Shown piece after piece: positions 1 to 9,757 of a stretch of 64,000 nucleotides of DNA. The stretch is taken from positions 188,498,501 through 188,562,500 of the forward strand of contig NC_069661.1 of the NCBI RefSeq assembly GCF_027244095.1. Reading direction: 5' to 3'. This DNA is from Hemicordylus capensis (lineage: Eukaryota; Chordata; Lepidosauria; Squamata; Cordylidae). Below the pieces are notes generated by a model. The model searched no databases. It had not been told where the DNA came from and saw nothing but the letters and a program-made list of their open reading frames with translations. The translations under genes were made by a program, and so were the position numbers. Positions within the stretch are counted from its first letter, which is position 1; each line of letters starts with the position of its first letter.

Positions 1-195
1 GGACTGGGAAGACCCAAATTCAAATCTCCATTCAACCATGAAACTCACTGGGTGACTCTGGACCAGTCATGTATCTTTCAGCCTAACCTACCTCACAGGG
101 TAGTTGTGAGGATAAAAATAACCATGTACACTGCTCTGAGCTCCTTATAAATGTACTAAATAAAATAAAATAAAATAAAATAAAATAAAAAAATA
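1..195 (+). repeat. Sauria-type tRNA SINE, cut by window edge
   Basis: This matches the body of the squamate Sauria (ACA) SINE: the phrase around ATGAAACTCACTGGGTGA, then CAGCCTAACCTACCTCACAG and GTTGTGAGGATAAAA. A better copy lies at 15176-15396. The tRNA-like head is cut off by the window start. The element ends in a (TAAAA)n run at about 152-193. Family name is from memory of the consensus. Confidence 0.85.
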
Positions 196-202
196 AATAG
201 GC

Positions 203-1166
203 ATGTGTTGTGATCGAAGTTCTGAGGAGCAGCTGGAACATTTTGTTCACTCAGAAGTGGAAACGGTGCAGAAGAGGGCAATCAAGTTTATCAGGGGCCT
301 GGAGCACCTTCCTTATGCAGCTAAGCTAAAGGATCTGGGGCTCTTTACTTTAGAAAAGAGGCAACTAAGGGGAGACGTGATTGAGGTGTATAAAATTATG
401 CATGGAGTGGAGAGGGTGGACAGAGATAAACATTTTCTCCCTCTCTCACAACACTAGAACCAGGGGTCATGCCATGAAACTGAAGGTTAGGAAATTTAGG
501 ACTGACAAGAGGAAGCACTTTTTTACACAATGTATAATTAATCAATGGAATTCTTTGCCATGGGATGTGGTGATGGCTACCAGCTTGGGTAGCTTTAAAG
601 GGGCTTGGACAAATGCATGGAGGACAGGTCTATCAATGGCTACTAGTCTGGTGGCTATGGGCCACCTCCAGCCTCAGAGGCACAATGCCTCTCAATACCA
701 GTTTCAAGGGAGCAACAGCAAGAGAGAGGGCATGCCCTCATCTCTTGCTTGAGGGCTTTCCAGAGGCATCTGCGCACTTTCCAGTTAGCTGCTCAACAGC
801 AGCAAAATGTTTCAATTCAGGCAAATCACATTCGAAACGTAAACAGCAGGGGGAGCAGCCTCACAGAACCTAACAACCAAAAAAGCTAGCAACTTTTTAC
901 ACACCGAATACATGATGTGATAGCATTATAGCGCAGTGATTAAATTTGAAACAAGGCATCAGAAATGTGAATGGCACCCTGCTGTTAGAGTAGGGACCGC
1001 AGTGTCACAACACAGGAAGTGTGGAAGCACACTTGGGAGATCTGCCGTAAACCCATTGCAACCTGGAAAGCACCCTGGTTGGCCACTGTGTGAAACAGGA
1101 TGCTGGACTAGATAGACCTTGGGCCTGATCCAGAAGGGCTGTTCTTGTGTTCTTATATTATGTTCT
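203..1166 (+). mobile_element. CR1-clade LINE, 3' end of ORF2 plus 3' UTR
   Basis: The translation from 203 holds the conserved C-terminal CR1 reverse transcriptase text: VQKRAIKFIRGLEHLPY, LKDLGLFTLEKRQLRGD, then in another frame TRTRGHAMKLKVRKF and INQWNSLPWDVV. The reading frame shifts near 450, so the copy is dead. About 620-775 and 1059-1166 match the 3' UTR of the same LINE (GGATGCTGGACTAGAT, GGGCCTGATCCAG, ending in TTCTTATATTATGTTCTAA). The stretch between about 800 and 1058 is unrelated or rearranged. Only the last few hundred bases are present, as expected of 5'-truncated insertion. Confidence 0.85.
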
Positions 1167-1329
1167 AACACTTTGTTCTCATGAGCAGCTTATCTTCCTC
1201 TTCCTCTTTCCCCTTCCTACTGACCATCCATCCAATGGGGAAGCCAGAGTGGAGGTTCTGCTTCAGTGGAAGGTTACAGAAACACATGGTGCAGGAGCAT
1301 GGATAGGGGGGCCTGGCAGGTGCAGCTTC

Positions 1330-1530
1330 CTTCCTTAATGTGGTGGCAGCAGTGAGAAGTTTGCAAACTAACTTTACTCAGTTAGCAGATACCCTGCTAA
1401 CTAAGTAAAAAGGCACCTTAAAGATCTCTTTTATTTCTCATGGGCAGAGCAACTGGCCCTATCCAACCTCAGCACAGCATTCATTCAATGGCTTTTGGTG
1501 GTGTTACCTTGCATTTCCATTTCGATTATG
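1330..1530 (-). repeat. Interspersed repeat family 1, minus-strand copy
   Basis: This stretch, with AGTTAGCAG..., AAAGGCACCTT and GCAACTGGCCCTATCCA, is the reverse complement of text also found at 19665-19885 and 20565-20870, and runs the same way as 28425-28660. In plus orientation the family reads: AT-rich LINE-like tail, 'gtccccaaagggctcacaat', 'ccagcaacagccactggagg', 'tttagcagggg'. I see four copies here, so it is an abundant repeat; its class is probably a non-autonomous LINE-tailed element. Confidence 0.65.
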
Positions 1531-1542
1531 AGTCCTTTGGGG

Positions 1543-2101
1543 TAGTGATGAGCCCGGACCGTTCTGGAGGCCATTCTAAAGGCCTCCAGACCAGTCCGGA
1601 CATGGGCGGTTCGAGGTTCGGGTGATTTGGGGGGGGTTCCTTTAAGAGTGGGGGGAGGGCTTACATACCCCTCCCACCGCTTTCCCCCTGCGGCGCCCGT
1701 AGTTCTTTTAATGATTGGGGTGGCAGGATACTTCCCTGCTGCCCCTTCTTACATTTTGCTGCTGCTGCTGCTGGCTATACTCCAAAAGGCTTCAATAAGC
1801 CTGTAGCGCATGCGCACATCGCACGCGAGCTTCACGTCTCCGCAACGTGCGTCGCGGAGACGTGAAGCTCGCGTGCGACGTGCATGTGCGCTACAGGCTT
1901 ATTGAAGCCTTTTGGAGTATAGCCAGCAGCAGCAGCAAAATGTAAGAAGGGGCAGCAGGGAAGTATCCTGCCACCCCAATCATTAAAAGAACTACGGGCG
2001 CCGCAGGGGGAAAGCGGCGGGAGGGGTAAGTAAGCCCTCCCCCTGCTCTTAAAGGAACACCCCACCCCAGTGCCAGTTCCGCGGTTCCGTGCACACCCCT
2101 A
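1543..2101. mobile_element. hAT fold-back MITE with 8-bp target duplication
   Basis: An 8-bp target duplication CTTTGGGG lies at 1535-1542 and 2102-2109. The ends read TAGTGATGAGCCCGGACCG on the left and, on the complementary strand of the right, TAGGGGTGTGCACGGAACCG, a degenerate hAT-type terminal inverted repeat. Almost the whole 559 bp is an inverted repeat. Arms of about 210 bp (about 1640-1840 and 1852-2055) match nearly base for base around a centre near 1845, including (CTG)5 against (CAG)4. No transposase is encoded, so it is non-autonomous. Confidence 0.85.
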
Positions 2102-2109
2102 CTTTGGGG

Positions 2110-3019
2110 ACAAGGGAGCACTTTGTTATTTATTTTTCTTTGAAAACCACTGTGAAACCTGTTGAAAAGCTGTATATAAATGTTTGCCATCACAGAGAAC
2201 AGCAAGCGAGTGGGAGACCATGCATGCCCCGCTGCACAGGGGCTGGCTCGGCAGCTAGCTGGCTGTCCTGCCTCGAGCCAAGAGGTGAAGTTGCTGGCCT
2301 GGCTGGGCGGGGGGGGCAGGCTGGGTGAGTCGTGGGGGAGGAGGGCAGAGGACTGTTTGTGTGGTAAACCTAAGCAGGAGATGAATTTACAGTTAGGAAG
2401 CAGGGGCCTAGAGAACTCTGCGCCTAGACAGCAGATATATAACTCACCTGCTCATCAGTTTCACAGTGGTGAGCTGCATTTATCCTCATATTATCCAATT
2501 GTTTCAAAATATGCATATATATAATACCAATAAACATATGCAACCTTTTTGCAAAGTGGAGACTTTTTGGACACCTTTTAAAAAAGAAAAAAAAGTTGAG
2601 AAGCATCCTCTACTTCCACTTCTTTGGTGATGGATATCAGCTTTTTTCACCATCTGGGCTTGGCAACTCTGCTGGTCTGCTGCCTGCTCAACACTGTTTG
2701 TTATTGGAGGTTTTCCTGCATTGCCCTCCCCCAATCCTCATCACTCAATCCTCATAGCTCTGAGTGGGCAAAACAAGCAAATGGGCAAAATGAGGCCAAT
2801 TCCCAGACACCTGCAGGCCACAAAATACTGATAGGATGCTCCATGAAAACCCCCTCTAACTACTGTATAACAGTGTCAAAAATGGTACTGTGGTGATTCC
2901 CCTCTACTCACATTCATTGCCTGTTGTGACCAAAGGCTACTCTAGTTAAAGCACCCACTACTAAAGATGCCCTTAAAAAAACCAGAGCATGGTTTAACAG
3001 TACACAATACAGTCACCTT
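2110..3019. other. Intergenic stretch, no gene seen
   Basis: Short open frames on both strands show no recognisable domain and no family-like text. The block at 2200-2340 is GC-richer with a G run near 2310. The poly-A-rich tract near 2578-2596 may be the tail of an old retroposed insert. Nothing else is recognised. Confidence 0.5.
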
Positions 3020-3029
3020 ACTGAAGCTA

Positions 3030-3249
3030 ACCAGGTCATGGAACCATAGCTCAATGTTTTTCATGCAGAAGGTCCCAAGTTCAGCCCCTGGCATCTCCAG
3101 AAAGAGCTGGTAAAGATCCCTGTCTGAATCCCTGGAGACAGTCCTGAACTAGATGGATCAATGGTCTGACTGGTTTGAACTAGATGGATCAATGAATGGT
3201 CAGAACTAGATGGATCAATGGTCTGATAAGGCAGCTTCCTATGTTCCTA
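3030..3249 (+). repeat. tRNA-derived squamate SINE
   Basis: A tRNA-like head with a B-box-like GTTCAGCCC follows TTCATGCAGAAGGTCCCAA. The body has CTGGCATCTCCAG and GAACTAGATGGATCAATGGT. The 3' end is AAGGCAGCTTCCTATGTTCC. The phrase 'actagatggatcaatg' occurs three times at 3151-3220, so a short internal segment is tandemly duplicated. A minus-strand copy of the same SINE lies at 52692-52960. It is not a functional tRNA: no cloverleaf can be drawn. Confidence 0.75.
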
Positions 3250-3559
3250 ACTACATGGAATAGGCAAAAACAAATCCTCACTTAAGGCCAATCAAGGCAG
3301 AAATCAAACATTCCTACTTGACTCCAATAGTGGCTGGCTTCTCCATAGTGACAACAGGAGGGTGCTCAGTTAAATTCGAATGAGGGACAGTGCAAGGGTG
3401 GGGCTATCTTATGCAGTCCCATCCACTTACATCACCTGGCCCACACCTGAGCATCAATATGCTTCACTGATGGTCATGTGCAACTCTACCCCTACTTCCA
3501 GCATCCAGGTACGTAGCTTGGGAGTGCTCCTCTAGTTTCTCAGGTTGAGGCAGCGGCCA

Positions 3560-5190
3560 GCACAACTTTTTATCATCTTCAGCTGATACATCAGCTATAT
3601 CCATTTCTGGAGGTTAGTGACCTTAAATCAGTGGTGCATATGCTGGTAACATGCAGGCTTGACTACTGTAATGCATGCTATGTGGGGCTTCCTTTGTACA
3701 TAGTCTGGAAACTACAATTGGTACAGAATATGGCAGCCAGGCTGGTCTCTGGGACAATCCGAAGGGATCCCATAAGACCAATGTTAATAGAACTGCACTG
3801 GCTGCCAATATGTTTCCAGGTGAAATACAAAGTGGTGGTTATTACCTTTAAATCCCTTAATGGCTTGGGCCCAGGATATTTAAGAGAATGCTTTCTTTGT
3901 CATGAACCATGATGCCTATCACAATCTTCTGGAGCAGTCCAGTTACGGTTGCCACCAGCTCATTTGGTGGTGACTCAGGACCAGGCAGAGGTGTATCTAG
4001 AGTGGGGCAGGCAGGGCACGTGCCCCGGGCGCCACTTGAAGGGGGCGCCATTTTTAAAAATTTAAAAATTATTTTTTAAAATGGCCACCACACATGCTCA
4101 AATGGTCCCTGAGAGGCCCTAGAGGCCAGTGGGGAGAAGGAGAACCTTTGCAGACCCCCCACAGCCTTTAGGAAGCCCCCCAAGGGGGCTACAGATTAAA
4201 AAATAATTTTTAAAATTTAATATAGTATAAGTCCCTGTACACATATTCAGTTTGGCATAATGTACAGAGAATCAGGGCTTGTGAATACTGAGCTGAAGCT
4301 TATGAGCTAGGATTGTATTCATTTGCTCTTACTTTGCTTCTTGTGATAAGTGAGTTAAACGTGATGTCTTAATAATATGGCTATTAATGGTGAGTTTGTC
4401 TTTGAATCAGTGTGAAATCCTTAGTATTAAGGCCCACTGGGAGTTTCTTGCTCTCTTTCTCTCATTTTAACTGTCTTTCTGAAAGACTAGAATATATTCC
4501 AAGCAATGACACAGTTTATTCTGCATATCCTTTAATTATTTTCAGAGCATCTGGGGAAAGTCAAATTCTCCATTTATTCTTAAAACTTACATAATAGTGA
4601 TGCTACAATGCATAGTAGAGAATTAGACAGGCACTTATGTTTAGTTTTCCAAGTACACCTCCACATAGTATTTGGGTATTTCATGAGCCCCAGCATACTG
4701 AAATTTGTAGTTTCCCAGCATTTTTTGGTCTGGCTATGTCCACTGCTAAATAGTTCTTGAAATATAAAAAGATTAACGAGCTTGACTTATATTTTTCAGC
4801 TGATATTATGGTAAAGTTATCTGAAAGATGAGTGTAAGATGTTTGGACAAGGGGCACAATTTCAGTGCTTGCCCTAGGTGCTACTTTCCCTAGATACACC
4901 TCTGGGACCAGGCCTTCTCTGTGGCTGCCTCGGGGCTTTGGAATATGCTCCTTGCTGAAATAAGAACCTCTCCTTCTCTGTTTGTTTTTAAGAAGACCCT
5001 CAAGACGTGCCTCTTTTCTCAGGCTTTTAACTGAAATTAATTTTAAACCGTTTAATTTCTTTTTATGAGATTGTTTTCACTGTGTTTTGTGGAATTTTAA
5101 AAAACCCTGTTTTTATTCTGTTTTATATTGTGTTTTAAATTTTGTACCCCACCTAGCGATGTACATATCAGGCTGTGCAAAAATATGATA
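3560..5190 (+). mobile_element. L2-clade LINE, C-terminal ORF2, split by a hAT
   Basis: The translation from about 3565 to 3977 gives typical L2 reverse transcriptase C-terminal text: CRLDYCNACYVGLP, KLQLVQNMAARLVSGT, LHWLPI, FKSLNGLGPGYL. The text resumes right after the inserted element at 4905 as DQAFSVAAPRLWNMLLAEI and FKKTLKTCLFSQAFN, then stops. About 5040-5190 is an AT-rich 3' UTR and tail. The copy is 5'-truncated. Its frame is disturbed near 3905, close to the insertion. L2 is given from remembered family text. Confidence 0.85.
3986..4904. mobile_element. hAT element inside the L2 LINE
   Basis: This 919-bp element has ends CAGAGGTGTATCTAG on the left and the exact reverse complement CTAGATACACCTCTG on the right. 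It is flanked by a perfect 8-bp target duplication, GGACCAGG, at 3978-3985 and 4905-4912. The left interior has the GC-rich text GGGCACGTGCCCCGGGCGCC; the rest is AT-rich. No transposase-like frame is seen, so it is a non-autonomous hAT. It entered after the L2 copy was fixed. Confidence 0.9.
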
Positions 5191-5487
5191 AACAAACAAA
5201 TCTTTCCTTCAGGGACTCTTCACGTGGCTCACAGTGATAACATTAAAAACTCATCTAAAGCAATATAGAACACATATAAAACAAATAGAATATAGTTCTA
5301 TATTTAGAACAATATAGAACCACCCCAAAGAAAAGAAGCAGACAGAAATACACAGCAGTTGAATCAAGTCCAACATTCTTTTGAAGAACCAGGCTTTGGC
5401 TTCTTGTTGAGAGGCAAGCAACAATGGTGCAGCAGTTGAAAAAGCTAGCCCCATGGTCTGTTACATATATATTACAGGTAGGTTTAA
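5191..5487. other. Flank between L2 and Helitron
   Basis: AT-rich sequence with a short local duplication around 'atatagaac' (about 5262-5318). No gene or named repeat is seen. Confidence 0.5.
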
Positions 5488-6270
5488 TCCTATATAATAA
5501 AGCCCTTGCGTGTGTGCCCGTGTCTCTGGTGTCTGCGCCCGTGTCTCCCTCGGCTGATCTGGGCATGCGCAGAGCGCATGCCCAGAACACGCCGAGGGAG
5601 ACACGACCGCAGGCACCAGGCGGCCATGTTGGCCGGTTGGTTGCCCGGCCGCGGCACCCGCGGGACCGGCCGGGCTGCAGGGAGGGCAGAGGCGGCGGCG
5701 GGACCGGCCCTGCCGCAGGGAAAGCCGACGGACGGAGGGAGGAGCCGACGGGGGAAGCCGGGCAAGGCGCCACCGCACGGGGAAGGAGGCAACAGAAGAA
5801 GCCGGGCCCGAGCCAGCGGAGGAAGCCAGCCAAGGCACCGCCGCACAGGGAAGGAGGCAACGGAAGAAGCCGGGCGAGGCGGCGACAGAGCCGCAGCTGC
5901 CGCCAACGAACGGGGGGAGGAGGAAAAAACTAACTGCCACCAAGTCCAGAACAGCCAGCAGCCCACATTTATCCCCACAAGCCGCCATCTCCAAACCCGC
6001 CTGCCGCCGCCGCCTCAGACCTATATTGTGCGGCCACCCCCCCACGACCGCCGCCCGCCCTGGAACCTGCCGCCCTCCTCCTCTTCCTCACCAGAGCCCA
6101 GCTCCAAGAGTGACAGCCCCGGCCAACACCTCCTGCTCCTCCTCTTCCTCCTCCTCTGGACCAACCGCGGGAAGGAGAGTGCCAGGCCATGGGGAGGGGG
6201 CGGATCCAGCCTGGGCGAAGAAGTACCACCCTACTAGTGCCCGTTATTTTAACGGGCTTAAAATTACTAG
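5488..6270 (+). mobile_element. Non-autonomous Helitron, HeliBat-like ends
   Basis: The 5' end TCCTATATAATAAAG is the start known for HeliBat-type vertebrate Helitrons. The 3' end has an 8-bp stem GCCCGTTA/TAACGGGC with a TTT loop (6239-6257), 9 bases, then CTAG at 6267-6270. The element sits between host A (5487) and T (6271), the usual Helitron target, with no target duplication. The 783-bp body is very GC-rich and CpG-rich with no Rep/helicase frame. Long open frames here on both strands are a by-product of GC content. Inside are a near-palindrome (5543-5602) and a 54-bp segment repeated about 68 bp apart (about 5754-5807 and 5822-5875). Confidence 0.88.
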
Positions 6271-7370
6271 TCTAATATAAAGGTGAGCTTGAGCTTTTTA
6301 TATTTATTTATTTATTTATTTATTTTTAAATAGGCTTCTGTACTAGTCTGTTCTTATGCAAAAGCATTATGTCATTTCTGGTTGGATATTTCCAGGTCTT
6401 TCTGGTCAGGACATGCTTTGAGTTGAATCATTATGCTCACTGAATTCCCTTTTACTGGGTGATTCCTTGAGGGCAGGGAATGCAGTTTGTGTCAGTTCAG
6501 TCACACCTTTGCTTCTTTCACATTATAAATGTAGGCACCCACTCAAAGCCAGTTTGCCACCCAGTTTGCTACACAAAAGATGTTTCAATTAAATGAAACA
6601 GTAAAAAAAGAAAAAGAAATCCAGAGTATAGAGAACAGTGACTGCACTATAACTTCTTCACTCCTGTCAGGAGGAGAACTGTGGTGTTCTGAATTTATGT
6701 GAACCCAAATGATTAGACAATCCTTCATGTTATATATGTCTTACAAAAAAATAAATAAATCAGTGAATGGTTGACAACATTCACAAGACTATCACAATAT
6801 CTGATATGGTTCAAAGGATTACATATTGTCTACTCTATCTATGATCTACTAATATGCCTTGAACTGTACTGAATGCACAATGCTCATTATGTGTTGTTAT
6901 AGCAACTATTAAATAATCCCTTTACAAATTATACTCCTGTTATATAACTTACAAGGAAAAATAAGGATAACATGTAAAAAATCAATCTATCTCACATGGG
7001 AATTCAGAAACAGACCAGAATTATCCATTGTTCCACGCACCCCTCCCTGACATGCAATTTGATTTTTAACTCATAAACTTTGATTCAATTTCCTGAAGGG
7101 ATGTTACTATCTTTCTGTCAGGATGTTGCTTTCAGCAATATGTAACATAAATAAAAAGCAATTAATATATATATTAAACACACCCACACACCACACACCC
7201 AACTGTATGGGGGTGGTATCCCAACAAAAAACCAGATGTCTGATTAAAGTAGGCTCTGAGCAACATTAACAAATAAACTCTCGGATGTTTAACTTTTTTC
7301 CAAATCTATTTGTTCTGCTTCTAAAATCATGCTCTGGTTTCCTGCCTAAAATTGCATATTTCTTTGTTTT
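6271..7370. other. Intergenic stretch with a TTTA microsatellite
   Basis: A (TTTA)n run lies at about 6299-6326. The rest is AT-rich unique-looking DNA with CA-rich text near 7180-7200. No gene, RNA or named repeat is recognised. Confidence 0.5.
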
Positions 7371-7445
7371 AACAATATATATACCACACCTTTCTCTCAA
7401 ATAATCTCAAAGGCAGTTTACAAAAAATTTAAGATACAACAAAAG
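7371..7445 (-). repeat. LINE-type 3' tail fragment, minus strand
   Basis: The text 'tataccacacctttctctca' followed by 'aaaggcagtttacaa' is the reversed tail shared by many squamate L2/CR1 copies. Related pieces lie at 9250-9420, 28268-28335 and 55963-56022. Confidence 0.55.
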
Positions 7446-7737
7446 TACACAAAAGTCCTTGTTCCTCTGGCTAGTGGCGAAGGCTAGTATCTCCTTCCTA
7501 TCACTTCTTCAGTCCCAAGGGCAACTGGCAGCTTGAGTTGGCAGGAAATGGGGAAGCAAGCTTTAAAGTCAGAGTTCATATCTGACTTCATATCTGAAGT
7601 TTCCCCTCCCATTTACATAATTAATTCCAAGGTGGCATAGTAATTGGCCCTTCATTATTCCCTATTGGAAAGTACTAAGTCCAAGTTAGCCAATGCCCTT
7701 GTTCCTTCTTCCACCTACCCAGAATGTTGGGGGCAAT

Positions 7738-7806
7738 ATGCTAAATCATTGTAAACCGCTTAGAGAGCTTCGGCTATAGAGCGGTATATAAATGTAAGTG
7801 CTATTG
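7738..7806 (+). repeat. LINE-type 3' tail with a TGCTAT microsatellite
   Basis: The text GTAAACCGCTTAGAGAGC and GAGCGGTATATAAATGTAAG ending in repeated 'tgctat' is a common squamate LINE 3' terminus. Only the tail is present. Confidence 0.6.
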
Positions 7807-9249
7807 CTATTGCTACTGAAAGATGAAATTGTCAGCAAGAGAAGTCAAGAACTTGTTGGATCTCGCACTCTTAGCAGAGTTAGATCCAGCAAATGTCAGA
7901 ATAACTGAAGTTCTTTCTCCATTAGTATAAGCAACGACCTTTTCCAAAATTTGGTAAGGAAAGCATCACACATCTTCCTCTTAGTCAGATAGTCTATAGT
8001 TAACACCCACAATGGCATTGCTTTTATTTATCGCTCTTTTTATTTTTACCTGGACACTTTTGATTGGGCTTCCATGCTCGGATTTGTGGATTTCTGCACA
8101 GGTGTATAACTTTACATTTAATGCAGCTCCCTCTCCCTTTCTCTTGAGTCTATTCCTTTTGAACAAGTTATATGCTTCAAGTACTATACTACAATATTGA
8201 GTCACTTCTCATGAAGTTTCAGTTATTCTGTCAGACCTACCAGCTGGTCTACACTGCAGCTCAAGTTATTTTTGCATCTAACTTAATTTCCAAGTACTAA
8301 ATGGTGAAATGTGGTGGTATTTTACTTTTCTTTTAAACTCTTGCTGATTTCTTTGGGAATGTTGATCTGGGATGCATAAAGGCTAAGCAAAAAAATAAGT
8401 ATGAACTTCAGCATTTGGTCCATAGCTAAAAGAAGAAGGAAGCATACCATGAAATCAGTGATTGGTTTGGGAGTTCTAGAATCAAGCCAAGAATGTCTTG
8501 CTACTGGACACTTCTTCTTCATCATGCAGTTGAAACATATGGGAAGTTGCTCTTATGCAAATCCAGTTAGTTTCAACGCAACCTATACAACACACATTCC
8601 GTGTGCTATGGCAACAGAGTATCATGGTTGTATTGAAACTGGAGATTTGGACTGTCACACTGCACCTACTTAAGTTATACAAGAATATTTCATTAGTACA
8701 CCAACACAGAATAAGCTGATGTAATATGTATTTTTGTCAAGATAATTCTGTGCCACATAGTAGTATTGAAGCCCCAAAACCCAAGAACTGGAATGAGACC
8801 ATTACTACAACTAGACAATGCTCCAGTGATTCCATTATAAAAGGCACTCTATGGTACTGGTGACATTAGTTGACATATTGCATACTCCCACATTTCATGA
8901 ACTACTTACCTTTACCCTTTTGGACTGGTTCTTTCTTCCCCTCAAGGGGAACTTTTTATTCTGTTCTACAGTTTGTGGCCTCTACATTTTTCTCCTCAAA
9001 ACTTTGTCAATACCCTTTCCAGAAATTGCAGAGCCAAAACAGACTTGAAATGTCATATGCCATATGTTCTTATGCAACAGCCTTTCAGCAGCTGGAATAA
9101 GAAATGCTGGCACCTGCTTCTTTAACAAAAGTGTTGACTTATTTCAGCAGAGAAACCAAGATTAGTATTTTTCTTATAGGATCAATGAATCATTTGTATC
9201 TGATTCAGCCAGAATTTCTTCCTTACTATCATTCAAGTAAAAATGAGCT
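7807..9249. other. Intergenic stretch, no gene seen
   Basis: AT-rich DNA with small open frames of 60-90 codons on both strands, none with recognisable domains or splice structure. Nothing else is recognised. Confidence 0.5.
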
Positions 9250-9430
9250 TGCAAAACAGTTTATTTATTTATTTCACACATTTTTATACCACCCAAAACT
9301 TATGTCTCTGGGCAGTTTACAAGATAAAAACAACATTAAAACATTAGTTAAAAACAAAAACAAGAAATTTAAAACACAACAATTCAAAATTGTTAAAACA
9401 ATATTCTAAAACAACATTAAAAACAATCAA
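9250..9430 (-). repeat. LINE-type 3' tail, minus strand
   Basis: A TTTA run, then 'tttttataccacccaaaact' and 'ctctgggcagtttacaagat', followed by an A-rich imperfect stretch to about 9430. It is the reverse complement of a LINE tail; other pieces lie at 28268-28335 and 55963-56022. Confidence 0.6.
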
Positions 9431-9544
9431 AACCAAGAAAATATTTTATGCAATTTTGTACTGGTCAGGTTTTTCCCTTAGAGAAAGAATGCTGATCGGG
9501 AAGATCATGGGGAGCTGCCATATTGAGTTATTAGACTAATTATC

Positions 9545-9757
9545 CATCCAGTCTAGTAAAAAGCGCTGTTGCCCCTGGACTTCGAGGCCAAAGTCCAGGG
9601 CCTCCACAGCCCCTGGTGGGCCCCCAAATCCTCTTTAGCCTGCCCCACATAGTGTGGTCTCCTGGTGAAGCACCATGATGCTTAATTTGCTGAGGACGGG
9701 GGCCTCCAAAGGCCTTTAGGTCCAGGCTCCAAAATTACCTAGGTGCTCCTCTGAGTC
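9545..9757 (-). mobile_element. hAT-like end fragment
   Basis: The right edge, read on the minus strand, starts CAGAGGAGCACCTAGGTAAT and continues with GGAGCCTGGACCTAAAGGCC. Nearly the same text starts at 15986 on the plus strand, so two copies of one family share a terminus beginning CAGAGG, as hAT elements do. A hairpin, CCCTGGACTT/AAGTCCAGGG, lies near 9573-9600. The other end is not identified, so the left limit is a guess. Confidence 0.5.

Noticed and set aside
5506-6237. Long GC-rich open frames on both strands, up to 243 codons
   Set aside because: They lie inside the Helitron, have biased low-complexity text, appear in all frames and show no domain.
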